DNA of 64,000 bases from Beaufortia kweichowensis. Lineage: Eukaryota > Chordata > Actinopteri > Cypriniformes > Gastromyzontidae. The position numbers and the translations under genes were made by a program. Below, piece by piece: positions 23,194 through 37,060 of this stretch (positions within the stretch are counted from its first letter, which is position 1; every line of letters starts with the position of its first letter). Location: NCBI GenBank assembly GCA_019155185.1, contig CM032804.1:5986492-6050491 (forward strand), read 5' to 3'. The notes under the pieces are model-generated. The model did not search any database. It worked only from the letters and a program-made list of their open reading frames with translations, and was not told the DNA's origin.

Positions 23194-26100
23194 ATGGACA
23201 AAATGGAAAATCTAGCCCAGGAGTCAAGAGCTGAACGGATAGCTCGCTACAAGGCAGAAAGACGGCGGGAACTGGCTGAACGCTTTGGCAGCCAGGAAGA
23301 GGAGTATCCATCTAAGTGGTCGAGAAGAGAGAGGGAAGGACGGGGTGTCCGTGACTCTACATGTGTAGATAAGTCAGTATCAGAAGGAATAAATGGAGGA
23401 ATGAGGAGGAATGGAAGAATACCACTAGAAGAAAGACCAGTTTCAACGAAAATCTCCAATGGGTGTAGGAATAATGCCAGTGTAGAGAAGACCCACCAGA
23501 ACAGGTGAGATTTACTATATTGAATATTACATAAAGATTAATCTTGTGTCTTTTATAATGGTTTATTTATCCATCTATGCACAGCTAGGGGAGAAAGTAA
23601 TGTCATTTAAGGCAGTGGACATTAACTTGGGAGTAAAAAATCTTTCGAAACACTTTACATTACATTACATTTTCAAATTTGCATGTACCATGTTTTCTAG
23701 CTATAGACACTTTTGGATACATCCAAAGCCCATCAACATACATCTCAATCGTTCTTTACTGCTTTGCACACTCTCTTTATTTCCTCCAGTGAATGTTTGT
23801 TAGGCTTGTCAGGTGCACTGGATGGGAAAAACCCTCCAGAGTCTCATGGGCCATCAACCCTTGACAAACCCCAGTTACACACTCATGTATCAGTAGACCA
23901 GCTGAAGAACAGCCTGTTACACCAAACCACCAAACCTCAAATGTAGGGATGTGTTCCTGCATCATTCTGTGAACATTTTAATTTATTTACCCAATGCTTT
24001 CTCAACTCAACTTAACATCTCGTGGACTACATAATCTTGGTGATATTATGCTCATTCACATCTTATTGCTATGCTTTGCTAAGGCTTTGCTCGGCTTTAA
24101 AGTCTTTACAGTATGGAGCTCATTTAGTTTCATTTGTAACTTGTGGTTTAAGTAATATAATATAATATAATATAATATAATATAATATAATATAATATAA
24201 TATAATATAATATAATGTAATCTAATATAATTGATGCTGGCTGAAGAGCTTTAGTGTTTAGTGTGTGATGAGCGCAGGTTCTTTTGAAATCGTTTCCTTT
24301 ATCTCATTCTTTCTTTCTTTCTTTCCCGTGCACACATACTTTCTTTCTCTCCCCCATCTGTTACGGTCCATCGACTCAAACTGTAGCGATGGTGGCGTGG
24401 TGGTCTCAACTCTTGATCTAGCAGGCACTGAAGGAGGTCGCCGGCGTACCCGGCGCTACATGCCAGGAGATGCTGCAGGGAGCCGCAAAACTAGCGAACG
24501 TTTCCGTACTCAACCCATTACAGCATGCGAGATATATGACAGCTGCGGGTATGAAGATTGCCTGATCTCTACTTAGGCCTGTTTATGGGAGTTACTTTAC
24601 CATTGCTAACTATCAAAACACACTAACTTTGTTAGGGCATGCTTTTTACATTCTCACGTTCTCACTGTCATGCATTGTACCATGTGGTTAAATATATGTG
24701 GTCACTTAAGCAAAATATCCACATTATGTGCTTGCTTTGATCATCTGCATTTTTCAATTGTGTTTACAGTGTAGATGTATGTAGCATTAATATTTGTCTT
24801 CACTGGAATTAGTGAAACAGCCAAGCCTGTACATTATAAGGCGGTGTCCACATACATTTGGCCATTTCACAAAGGAAGAAATGTAATAGGAACTTAAATA
24901 TCTGCAAATTCTTCTCGGTACTGTAGCATGTCACAGATAGCTCGTGTGTTGGCACAGTGTTTTCCTTTGAGTCAGCGACTGAGCTCAGCATGTATTTCAT
25001 TTGCTTATCAAACAGGGTGTGTTTAAGCGCTCATGGTTTTAATAGGTATCATTATGTCATGCTTTTAACCTGCACAGATGTGTTTGAGTGTGTCCGTCAC
25101 AATGCCTGTAGTGCAGAAGAGGCTTGTTAAAGCAGATCTGGTGTGAAGTCATCACCTCTTCACTGCATAACTTTTACATGTATCAGTTTCTTTTGCTTGA
25201 GAAGGACTAAGTGAGCATTTGTGCTAAGACTTCTAAGACTCAACAAGTTTCTTCATTTCACAGGGTAATGGACAATGAAAACCAAGAGACCTTACAAGGT
25301 AAGTGCTTATGCTGAAATATGTTTTATTTTAATTGCAGAGTTTTAGTAACTGCTCAGCTGTGATCACTGCTTGTGATTTATAACTAATGATCATTCTACT
25401 GCTACAAAGTACCTACAAAATGTAATTTTTAAATGTATAATTACTGCTTTACAGTTTGTACACTATCTCAGGAGTATCTTTTACATGTGCATATATACAG
25501 TATAAGTGGATAACGAGCATACTGTTGTCACAGCTATAATCTCCCATGTTTTATTTATATTTACTTGTTTGTTTGATGGCAAGATTTGTATTAAAATAAT
25601 ATATATTAGCCTTATTTGTATAAAACAGCAGCATTAGGATGAAGTGACACTTACATACACAAATAACTAATTAATGCACATTCATAGTATTATTACAGTC
25701 TTTACATACAACTTGTTCAAAGTGAATCTACAAAGACGAGGGAGAGAGGAGAGATGTTGATGGGAAGTGTCTATACTAGGATATAGTTAAACCTAGCGTT
25801 GACTACGTTTTAAAGGGATAGTTCACCCAAAAATAAAAATTATGTCATATTTTTTCATCCTTATGTTATTCAAGCCCTGTATATGATTCTTTCTTTTGTG
25901 GAACACAAAAGAAGATATTTTGCAAAACGCTGGTTATCGGCACCCATTGACTTCCATTGTACCTTGTGCCCATACTATGAAAGTGAATGGGTGCCGGTAA
26001 CCAGCGTTTTGCAAAATATCTTCTTCTGTGTTCTGCTAAAGCAAGAAAATCATACAGGTTTGACATGACATAAAGGTGAGTAAATGATAAAAGAATTGGG

Positions 26101-29100
26101 TGAACTGTCCCTTTAAAGACCAGCCCACAGTTACCATGGGGATGATGATTTAATAACAATAACAAATCATGCAAAGACGTTTTTGTTCATGTATTTTGCT
26201 TAGTATGAAGCCAATAGAAAGTCTTCTCCATGACAGAAAACTAGTGTGTGTTTGAGATCAGTCATAAATCTGCCATCCATGTGCAGTACACACAGGTGAA
26301 GATATATCTGCCAGTCTATTTGTGCATTTGGCAAAATACAGAGCAGTGAGTTTATACGTGTGTGTGAGCGAGAAAGATCGAGAGAATGATGTGTTTGTTA
26401 GTCATTACGTGATCTCACACATATGATCTAAGGTGAATTAAATGTGCGTGAATATATATGCTGTGAATCAGCAGGAGCTTTTAAAACACATTTTGCCACA
26501 TTATAAGTATATGCAATACCAATACCTAATATTTCTTCATATTTTTTCAGTTGCTTTGAAATACATGTATCTGTGTGTGTTTGGGATACTTTTTGTAATG
26601 ATGTGAATCCTGTTTTTCCTGCAGTGGATGTTAAGACAGATGACAGAGCCAAGATGAGCGTAGCTGCCAAGATGTCTCTGTTTAAAGTAGGTGAAACAAG
26701 AGCCCACCATATCTATTTAGCAACTGCTGCTGCCTGAAAAGAAAAAGGTCATTGCCATGGATGGATTGGAAAAGACCCTCAAAAGAGCTCTTTCTAGGAC
26801 AGACTTAAATATATACACACACATGCTTCCTAGTCATATCTGCTGTCCTTAAGCTAATTATGACTATTCCATAACCTTGAGATAGTAGACACGATTCAAA
26901 GCTTCTGTTGAAAGATGTTTCACCCCAAAATTTTAATTCTGTCATAATTTTCTAAGTATTATGTTTCTTACAAAAAGTCTAATGAAATTAAAGACCTTTT
27001 TCTCTAAGAAGTGTCTGCTTTTAACACATTTTAACAATTTCATCCTCAGAAACACAAAGAAACGCACAATTAAGCTTTTCTGTAAATTTTGGCTTCAGGC
27101 CTTTTTAGTCCTAAATGTACTTAATCTAATTATCCAACACTTAATTATTTCTGCTTCAATATCTTTCTTCTTTTCTCATCCTTTAGTTTGTCTTTTATTA
27201 GGTTAGGTAGTTAGTAATAGGACACCCAGAGGTTTTGGTTACAACATGACACACAGGGTTTCATTTGTTACTATGACTCCTTACCCAGTCTGCTCGAGAC
27301 AGGTGTTATTTAATTCATCCACCCAATGACCCATTTCAGCAGAGAGAGCATTAAAAAAGCAATGAAATTGTTTGTGCAGCAAGAAGTAGCTGAAAAAAGT
27401 GATAAGAGCTTCTCTGTTTTTTCACATCTGTGTTAGATTTTTTCCTCCTATAAATTTGCAGTTTAATTGGATCAGTTACGTACATATGTTGCCATTTATC
27501 TCGCTTATTTCTATAGTTTTATACCTTCTGTTTAATTCAGGAGTTGGAAAAGACAGCTTCACCTGAAGCCTCTTCCTTCCTCAAACCCCGCTCCAGTTTC
27601 CGTGAGCGCCGAGTTCGCCGTGGCAATGACGCCCGGGCACTCACTCAGCCAATCAAATTTGAGGAAACGGTGACAGCAGTGAGGTGGGCGGGATCTTTAA
27701 ACTAACAGACTACATCTCTTTTAAAAAAAATAGTACCCCCCCAAAAATAAAAATATAGTCATTGCAAAAAAAAAAGAAAGTTTTGATGAACAGTATCATT
27801 CTCAACATTTGTTAAAACATGCAGTCTGTTACAGATATTTACAATGCGATCTGTTTCTTTCACTCCCATCCAACTCAAGTGCCCAGTCAGGTGATCCAGG
27901 TGAGTCCCGTCCTCTTCAGACTGATCCTGAGGTGGAAGATGATGCCAGCTCTAAGCTGTCTGTGAGCGAAAAACTGGCTCTCTTTAACAAACTCTCCCAG
28001 CCTATAATGGCTGCTACACTGAGTCCAATGAGAGACAGCGGCTCTCTAGAGGCCAACGAGAGACGCAGACAGAAAGGAGCACGTTACCGCACGCAGCCCA
28101 TCACTATAGAGGAGGTCAGTTTGGTGAGTGGATTTAGCCGACATAGGTGTGTCTGTATGTGTGTGACTACTGGAAATAATCTGTGTTTGCTAATTGTGGA
28201 GTAACTGTTTAATCAGGTCAATGAGTGTGTATGTGTTGTACAATATAATTTAGTGTGTTACAGAACTCGAGAAGTTGACTTTTTGTCTGCAACTATAGTT
28301 ATAGGCATGTATGAATATAATTATGTGCTGTTGCCCAAACATAAACATTATAATCACTAAAATAACAGCAGATAGAGTCCAGACATCAGGAAAAAATGTG
28401 TCTATGCCCATCTATTTAATAAAATGGTGGTGTGACAAAGAGGCAACATACTTTTGCACAAACCAGAAGCAATAATACCCAACAAATGGAGAAGAGATGA
28501 CTCCTTGATTTTAATTTTCTTGTGCTCATTTATGATGAATATGGGCTGTTATGGATGCGACAATTTTGAAAACAGCACTTTACCAGACTATGAAGAAATC
28601 GTGCTTTAAACATAAAAAATGCTTTAAAACATTGAGAGAGACCTGAGAGAGACCTCACATGGGTATTTAAATCACCAAATATTGACATCTGATCTATCAG
28701 TATAATTAAGACCTTTGATAAAAACTTGCCATTAACTCATTTTTTCACTTTTAGCTTCAGCAAAAGCCTGTTCAGCTTCCTCATCTTCATCTCTCATCTC
28801 ATCTCACTGACCGACAGCAGACTCTGTCTGTCAATCTGAAGCCCAGTGAAATACGTCTGAACTCTTCACCGGAGCGAGGTTCCTCCTGTGAACTCACTAC
28901 AGCGCCCAATCAGAAGCCTGCAGAAGAGAGCATCACCCAGAATGCATTGCAGCGAGGCACTGAGATCAAAGGAATTCTCAAAAAGAGCGGTTCAGATGGA
29001 GTTGTGCGTAGGGCTGAAACTAGAGACAGGGATGACCTGAATGGACATCGTCCGGAGCAAAACGGGGAGGAGAGGAGAGAGATGGAGGAGGACAGGCATA

Positions 29101-29494
29101 CGTCCATGTCGCCAGTGGATCCAGCTTTAGCTTCTCTCTCTGCTGCTCCCTGGAGACAGAGAACGAAGAAGGATGAAGGAACACAAAAATCTACAGCAAA
29201 GACTGAGGGACAGCGGTCTCTACTTGAGGAGATGCTGGCTCGGTCTCAGAACATGAGCCATAGCGGTTCATCAGCTAACTGTGGCAGGTTCTCTACCTTT
29301 TTTGCTTTATTTTGCATAGAGAGTTGACCATTTGGTTGTTGTGTGTCCTGTAGTAATAATGATCTGGAATAACAGGTGAAACAATCTTTGTCATAGGCTG
29401 ACAGATTCAAGAGGAACAGAAGAAGAAGAGAAGAAGCAAGGTGTTGGGGCAAAGTGCAATAAGAAGGTAAGCAGTGGGACACTGTGTGTGTGTG

Positions 29495-29526
<32 letters not shown>

Positions 29527-32500
29527 TGCGTGCAAAACAAAAGAAAGACGAAATAAAAATTCAAATCAGTTTGACTTGTGAACCTTTGGTGTTATTATTT
29601 CTCCCTGATTTCTACACTGTAGGATGAGGTTGTCATTTCAGATGAGTCTCAATGCTGGGTAAATGGCTTGTGGCTTTGTGTGTATTTATGCATGTGTGTT
29701 TTAATCATTTAGTTTTGTTTGTGCTAAAGAGAGATTTCATTAGTCAGTGACCATGTACTGTTTCATATCAGTGTTTGTGTGTGTGTGGCAGAAAATGAGA
29801 GATTTCACTAGTCAACGTCACTGTGTTCATTTGATATGTTTACCAGCTAGACAATCTCTACTTTTTTCCCCCTTAGGAGCCAGTTTTCTCCTCTGTATAC
29901 TCTCATTGTAACTCCACTCCTAAATATGTGATGTGTTTTAACGAGGTGAGCGTTTTTACTTTGTCCACATCAAACATTCATCATTCATTCATCAGACTGA
30001 ATGTGTCTGTTAATTCACTATGAATGCCCAAGCATCTGCTATTCAGGACATCATGGATTCCTTTTTCGTGATATAATATCTCCCAAGTGCCTTTTATTAT
30101 CTGCCTTATCATTGTGAGATAATACAGATGCCTCAGATACAGATACTTAATCTTTGAATTTTTTCTCTTCTCTCTTTTTAGAGGAGTCTTTCATATGAAG
30201 CTCAGGAGGTTTCGTCTACCTCTCAATCCCAGCCACAGGTGAAGGGGAGAATCAAGGTATCATTAGGATACAATTCAATAAATAAGATGTTAATATTAAG
30301 TAAATTACATTTCAGTCAGAATTTTAGACTGTTTTGGATTGTGTGCGTGTTTTCCTTGTTGTTACACTAAATATCTGAAATGTTATAAGATACAGTATAT
30401 ACTGTTGTGTCAGACATAGACAAAGTTTTGTTTTCCTTGTCATTTCAGGAAAGTTGTGATGACTCTGCCAAACTCCTCCTTACCGAAACACAACCTATTT
30501 TCCCAGATGAGCTTAGATCAAGCCAACACTGTTCTTCTGAGATGACTGAAGAGGTCATGACCTTTGAACCCTTTATACGGCCAGCATGCCAGACCCGTGG
30601 AGGAAACGCAGATCCTGACCTGAGCGCTCTCTGTCAAACAAACACTCCAATGTAAATCTAAGTGTACATGATTTTTTTTAGTAGATCATAGTATGTGCAA
30701 CTGTGGTTTAATGCCGTGTGTGTGTTCAGTTTGAGCTCATCTGTAGCTGAGCACAGGCGTTCGGTGCGGCCGTTTCGCAGGACCCAGGGTTCAAGGAATC
30801 CGTTACGGGCTCTTGCTGCTCGGGAAGATATCCAACAGGATTTCATGCAGCATGAGGACAACAGCCAGATAGAGAACAACAATGGTCAGTCTGTGAAGAA
30901 AACAATTCTAGAAATACTTGTCAGCCTAAAGTAGACTTACTTTTACTTTTTTTGCAGAAGCTGTGAAAAATTCAAACTGCACCACAACTGATGTCAATTC
31001 CTGTGGAAAAGGAAGTAGATCCACAGTGCCATACAACCAACTGATGCTCATACAGGTTAAAGGTATGCTGCTACTGTATTGGCTGTAGGTCTTTATTCAT
31101 TTACAGAGAGCTCATGAGTCTGTGACGACTATAGTTTTTTTGCATTATGGTTACAAAAGCACAACAAAGTTTGAAAATTGAACATGATTTTTGTTTTATG
31201 TGGATGTGTCAAGGATGGAGGCAGGTGCAGGTGCGTTTAGTGGAACCCTTATCACGCTCTCTTAACAGTCGGGACTGCTTTCTGCTTGTCACACCTTCAC
31301 ACTGTTTTCTCTGGACTGGAAAATTCTCCAACACTATTGAGAGAGAGAAGGTACAGTCCCTTTCAGAGATAGTGTGATTCCTGTTCTTAAAGCAGAAAAA
31401 ATTTATACAAAACAAATGCAGTCGAAATCTTTCTAAATATTTCTAATGTTTATTAATTACAATAGAATAAACATTATTTGCTAAATAAAATTTAGACACA
31501 TTGACAGCTTATATTGCATATGCATATTGAATAAGTTTTTATATTCGTTTATAAAATAAACTTTTGCAATTAAAATCTTAGCTTCTTGTCTTTATAACGA
31601 GTGATAGTTTTCTTTTCTAAATGCTGACTGATGGTTTGTTTTAGGCATGTGAAACAGCCACCTTTATAGTGACCCAGAGAGATCTGGGTTGTCAAGCGAC
31701 AGGTGTCATTTACCTGGATGAAGGTGTAAACACAGAGAGCCTGCAGGCTGCAGAGTTCTGGAAACTTCTCGGGGGACAGACCCGATATAAAGGCAAGACA
31801 GGTTTCACAAACTCCCGAGCCCCAGTGTTTCACATCGTAACCTGTTGAAGCCTGTAATCGAATTTATTGCTCAAAAAAAAAAAAAACAGTATTTGTGTGT
31901 TGGTTTCTGTCTGCAGGTCTGGATTGTGCTGATGATGATGAACGCTATGAAAAAGCCATATCAGAGTCAAACTGTATTTATAGACTGCAGGGAGACCGAC
32001 TTGTACCTCATGAGAAGGGCTGGGCCTCCATACCACACCTGTCTCTACTGGACTCCTCTCAGGTCCCTATCTTAATCCAGACTCTTAATGAAAGCAGTAC
32101 AGATTGTCCATGTTATGACAGTATGTGCTGTAATTATTAAGAACTAAAGAATAAAATATACTAGTAATATATAATTACTTTGTTTGACATCTTGTGACTA
32201 CACCTTGTTATTGCTTATAATTAGTTATAATTATAAATATAATAACAATAATGTGTATTCTGTAATAATCACAATATTTTCATTTTGGATTAGACCGTTA
32301 GCCCGGTTTGTGAGTATACATGCTTAGTTCATGCGTAGGTTTTATAATATTGTTTCTCACATTTACTTTAGTTCCCCGTCCCATTAATGCATTTTTATCC
32401 AGTTGCTTTTCTTTAAATGTGTCTGTCACGTAAAACATTAAGATGTGCCAAAATGTAATATAAGAAACTGCTTTGCTGGTTTCAGACTCTGCTGTTTGAC

Positions 32501-35500
32501 TTCGGCAGTGAGCTCTATCTGTGGCATGGGACAGACGTGGGGCCGAGCGAGAGGAAACTGGCACTGCAGCTGGCTCAGCAGGTCTGGGATGGAGTTTATG
32601 ACTACAGCAACTGCAGGATTAACCCTCTGGATCCCTCTGGTGGACACAGTCAGATGTAGGTGTACTGTAATGGCTGCATATTCATATAGTAGATCAGGCA
32701 TGCAGAAATTAAATATATAGTAAATAATTTAATATCAGCCTTTTGAATAGATGCAGTCATTCAGTCAGTCAGAGAACATTGATTAAGGTACTGTTTAAGT
32801 TATTTTTGAAGTAATGTTAAAATTGTGTTGTTTGTGTATTTATGTTCAGGCAGGGCACTGGCCGGCCAGACTGGGCAATTTTTGGACGCCTGTTTGACCA
32901 AAATGAGACAATACTGTTCAAAGAGAAGTTCGCGAACTCATTTACACAGACAAGGGTGAACAAAAATCACACTGCTCCCTCCAAACAAGAGGACGTTCAG
33001 GTGAGCAGAGAAACTCCAGCCAACTCCAAAATCATTGAGAAATAATATTCATTTTTTTACATGTTTTCTTAGTCATTTTGAATTATTCCATAACCTCTTC
33101 TAATGATTTTAATCCTCCTACCAGCCAATGCTTGTTGAGCAGTGGTCATGTGACGCCAAAGCTCTCTTTAATGGAGCCTGTTCTTCCGAGCTGTCGCAAA
33201 TTGTTCTGGATGGTGTGGATGTTCGAAGGGGACGAGACCTGGTCACGCTCAAAAATGGTCAACTGGCGGAATTAAATACTGTAGCAGTAAAGGTTTGGCT
33301 TATTTTAGAGGATGGAGAGCGTGAGGTAGAGCCAAAGAGCTTTGGACAGTTTCATGAGAGCAACACGTATGCTATACGCTGGACGTACAGCCTAACAGCC
33401 ATGGGTGAGTTAATGTGACAAATGTCTGTGCGTGTTTAATGGTTTTTATGTATTTTTAAAACAATGCTTTGTTTACAGTGGTCCATATGGCTGAAGATCA
33501 AGAAAAATCTGGTCTTTTCATCTGGAAGGGGCGGCACTCAAATATCAGTGGGCGGGACCTGTCATCAGCGCTGACCAAAGGGTGTAGTTCACAGGTGTTT
33601 GTAAAAGAAGGGGAGGAGCCACCCTGTTTTCTGCAGCTGTTTCAGGGAGGAATGGTCATTTACAGACAAAACTGCAGCAGGGATGTAGGTCTGTTCTTTG
33701 TAGTATTCACTACTCTAAAACAACAACTTTATAGTGCTTTCTTGTAGATTTTTAGATTAGTGTTTTTTTTACATGATATTACGTTAAATATTTTACTCAT
33801 AAATTATAAACTACGCATTAAAAACAATTGGCATGCATATTTTGTAAAGTTTAATCAGCCAAAATGAATGTTCGTGTGTTTTAGACGGCTGGCGTTTGTT
33901 CTTTGTGAGAGGTGATGTGCCGGGGGAGGGCTGTCTGTTGGAAATCAAACCCGTTTGTTCCAGCCTGAGGTCTCGTGGTTCACTGCTCTTGCTGAACAGC
34001 CAGCAGGGGGCGATGTATCTGTGGCATGGCTGCAAAGCCCACAACAAAGCCCGTCAGGTGGCCAAGCAGGCCGTGCAACACCTCAAAGAAACGTAAGAAT
34101 CACATAGAATTAAAGAAATTACAGAAACATTCCGAAAAATATCATGATGATGATATTTACAGATATGCTAATATCTGAATATGATTGTGATGATTAGGTG
34201 CCCACCTGAGTTAGGCTTGAAAGCTGGCAGCTTTGTGAATGTCCAGGAAGTGGAGGAAGGGAGAGAGCCGGCCGAGTTCTGGAATGCGATTGGGCCACAG
34301 GACAGGAAGTCATATGACTGCATGTTACAAGGTCTGACATGTCAGAGTCACTACTTTTCAAAACACGATTTTTACAACAATTTGCACAAACAACTACATA
34401 GTTATTCTTTGCTTTGTATTCTTTTTAGATCCTGGTAAATGTAACTTTACCCCCCGCCTTTTTCACCTAAGTGCCCAATCAGGAACGTTCAAAGGGGTGG
34501 AGCTAATTAGCCCCTCCCATGCGAATGGTGTCATTAAAGCAATGCCATTCCTCCAAGATCAGTTATATGATGTGCCACATCCAGGTGAGAGTGAGCAAGT
34601 TGACCAAACACCAAAATGCATAAACACATAACTGTGTGAACAACTGCAGCTGTGACGTGAAGAATGCACATACTCAATGCATAACTTTAGAGTTTGAGCT
34701 TAATTAAATATGGACCTAAAAATGTGGTGTTGTAACTCTTTTTATAGCCCTGTTTCTGCTGGATAACTCTCTGGAAGTGTATTTATGGCAAAGTAGTGAA
34801 GCTGCAGTCTCACAGCGCCCCCACTGGGCCAAAGAGAGGAAGTGCGCCATGGAAACCGTCTTGCAGTATTGCAGAGGTGAGAATAGGTAAAAGAAGCTGT
34901 ATTGTGTCTTTTAAGTGTGTGTGTTTTGTAAGTGTATTTTTAATGTATGGTGTCTAGAGAAAAATCCCAGGCGGCCTCCGTTGGCGTACATTATAGATGA
35001 AGGGGCGGAGCCTCTTACATTTACTAATGTGTTTCCTTCATGGAAGATGAAACTGACACAGAAAGTACAGGTGAGAAAATGTCTCACTTTGTTTATTTAA
35101 CTTCTGTCTGCATCTGAGCACGTATAAGGTGTGTGCTTACATAATTCCCACTGAAGTCACAGAAAAATGTTTGTGTTTGATTTTAGGACTGTGTAATGCA
35201 TAAAAAGCTGACACTGGTGCAGGATGCCCTATCTGCTCTTGATGGTACCCAGTTTACCCTAAAGGATCTGTTAAAGAGACCCTTACCAGCGGGAGTGGAT
35301 CCACTACACCTGGAGAACTACCTGTCGCAGAATGATTTCAAGGTTAAAGACATACAATCATACTGTTGCATTGAATATCATGTAAATCACAACCGTGCTG
35401 ATATTTGGTGTAACACTTTTCCTGTGATATTGATTAAGTTCTTCACTTTTTATATTAAAAATAATCAAACGTCAGTTATTTAGCAAGTACATAGGCCATC

Positions 35501-35848
35501 TCCTTAGCTTACCCTGATTTACAACAATAAGTTTTGTTGGACTTATAAGCGGAGCTGTTGGGTTCAATTTTGTTCAATTTTAAATGTGAGTTTGACATCA
35601 TTTAAGATGTAAATATAAGTATATGAATAACCTGCAATTTCATGTTTTTCAAACAAGAGATGGCAAACTTCACGGATTGCAACTTTTTAAAAAAAATGAA
35701 CCGTTTAGGATTTACTAATCCAATTGAAAAGTCACTTCTCTGTTTTTTTGTTTTTAAACAGGTTGCTTTGGGGATGACACGGAACGACTACAACTGTCTA
35801 TCAGATTTACAAAAAATGGACCTCAAGAAAAGCAAAGGACTTTACTGA
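23194..35848 (+). CDS. svil: Supervillin paralog: actin/myosin-linked membrane scaffold, 1526 aa
   Basis: Supervillin ties F-actin and myosin II to membranes. 29 coding exons: 23194-23504, 23790-23942, 24387-24548, 25264-25298, 26625-26686, 27541-27683, 27880-28123, 28755-29287, 29397-29466, 29623-29658, 29877-29945, 30182-30256, 30449-30651, 30730-30884, 30958-31062, 31214-31350, 31645-31792, 31917-32062, 32486-32655, 32850-33000, 33125-33404, 33479-33688, 33885-34092, 34198-34331, 34429-34584, 34748-34876, 34958-35070, 35187-35342, 35762-35848. Start: an in-frame TGA at 23158 precedes this ATG. The first residues (AERIARYKAERRRELAERFG) match an internal supervillin motif, so about 90 N-terminal residues of the long form are absent. 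The N-terminal half carries RYRTQPIT-type repeats and LSVSEKLALFNKLSQP; then VAEHRRSVRPFRR, AAREDIQQ, gelsolin-like repeats (about 780-1450; GRPDWAIFGRL, PPCFLQLFQGGMV, LWHGCKA, RKSYDCMLQ) and a villin headpiece ending KKSKGLY. Teleosts have several svil paralogs; which one is not settled. Small 5' exons are the least certain. Confidence 0.88.
24153..24216. repeat. (TATAA)n pentanucleotide microsatellite
   Basis: About 13 near-perfect TATAA units in a svil intron, about 170 bases before coding exon 3. Confidence 0.9.
25810..26116. mobile_element. Foldback MITE, copy 1 (Angel-like), in svil intron
   Basis: The element begins TTAAAGGGATAGTTCACCC and ends GGGTGAACTGTCCCTTTAA, about 307 bases. 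Nearly the whole length is one inverted repeat: internal arms such as AAGATATTTTGCAAAACGC (left) and GCGTTTTGCAAAATATCTTC (right) pair around a short centre. A sister copy is at 58868-59163. The TTAA edges look like target or terminal bases. This matches the foldback class called Angel in zebrafish as I remember it; the family name is tentative. Confidence 0.8.
29483..29533. repeat. Compound (TG)n(TGCG)n microsatellite
   Basis: About 12 TG units followed by about six TGCG units in the svil intron right after the 29466 donor. The sequence is alternating purine-pyrimidine and so could adopt Z-DNA. Confidence 0.9.
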
Positions 35849-36227
35849 GCACTATAATCTTGTGTCAACAGAAGCAATGACATGTTCTTGTAAGGTGATG
35901 ACAATCACATGTACAGTGTATTTGTTAGTGTGTTAAACCGTGAGTGTGAGGTTTCTTTTAGTCTGCTTATTTCATGTCCAGCAATCATTTTGGCCAAAGC
36001 TCTGTGCTCACAGCTAGACAGAACTGTTTACTCTGGCTTTGACAAATAGCTGCCATGTTTTTCTTTGTGGTTTCTTTCTCGCCCTCCTCCATCTCTCACT
36101 GCAGCTGTTTCTGCTCTTGCTCTTTCTTTATCTCTCCTGTCTGATATCACTCTCTCTTTAAACAGAAAAATATAAGGTGTGAGTGATTTACTCAACTTAC
36201 AGTTAAATTTAGTCATGTTTATTTTGA

Positions 36228-36233
36228 AATAAA
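36228..36233 (+). terminator. svil: Poly(A) signal of svil
   Basis: AATAAA 380 bases after the svil stop codon. It lies within about 30 bases of the opposite-strand signal of tmem98 (36259-36264), so the two transcripts are predicted to end on top of each other. Confidence 0.55.
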
Positions 36234-36258
36234 AACATTCATAATTTCATTGTGAAAC

Positions 36259-36264
36259 TTTTAT
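36259..36264 (-). terminator. tmem98: Poly(A) signal of tmem98
   Basis: TTTATT on the + strand reads AATAAA on the - strand, about 800 bases after the tmem98 stop codon. Another - strand AATAAA is at 36218-36223. The intervening 36265-37060 is then 3' UTR. Confidence 0.5.
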
Positions 36265-37060
36265 TCATCTTTACAAATCTCAAATATATATAGCAGGACA
36301 AGACTTGAAGCAATAAATGAGAAACATCAGTAACAATAGTGCTCACATAATAAACCATAGAAATTAACATTAAGATGAAATAATGTCACAGACAGGCAAT
36401 CAGGACATAAAATAATGAAACGTATTCTTATAAAACTGAATAGTATATGATTGATATGATACAGGAAGCATCAATTACAGCATCTGGAAAATGTAAACTA
36501 CAGTGGGGGTGGTGGTCACATCTGAATGGTTGTGGAGAGAAGGAATTAGTTTGGATTATGTGACTGTTGAAAAGTTAAAGACCATGTGTAAATGGCCGAC
36601 AGAGAAAAGAATGTGATGATTTACTTGCTGTATAACAGTATCGGCCAGTTAAATTCAGCATGAGTAAATTACGTCAGCGCTATTTTCTAAGAAGTGATTC
36701 TGTATAAATCGTGTCTCTTCACATTGTGAATTTACAAACACAATTAAATATTTTCATAGAACTGATGAAGATGCAAATGAGAATAATGCATCCAAGCGTA
36801 CTGTACATACTCTTATTCAATACATACCCAGTGACATAAAACAATCTTTTGGGATCTGGTTTATAGAACTTGATTGTCTCCGGTATGAGGAAATATCAGA
36901 CAGTAAGGCCACATACTGGTTTAACCATTGGATTAAAATGTAACAGAGATAAAAGGAACATTTGAAAGAAACACAAAAAGACTTTAACTGTGACAGCTAT
37001 CTGTGTTTACAAGTGTGATGCCAAATTCCTTGACCAAACACTTGTGCGCATTGAAGAAAG

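Noticed and set aside
24265..24386. In-frame extension upstream of svil coding exon 3
   Set aside because: The frame is open, but the acceptor at 24385-24386 gives the correct phase with the neighbouring exons. The upstream part is TTTC-rich intron sequence.
25866..26174. 102-codon open frame on - (and 61 codons on +)
   Set aside because: It lies almost wholly within the foldback MITE; the same translation recurs at 58908-59090 inside the second copy.
18397..29533. CRISPR-like regular repeats
   Set aside because: The repeated tracts are simple microsatellites (TC, ATA, TATAA, TG/TGCG) without spacers, in a vertebrate genome.
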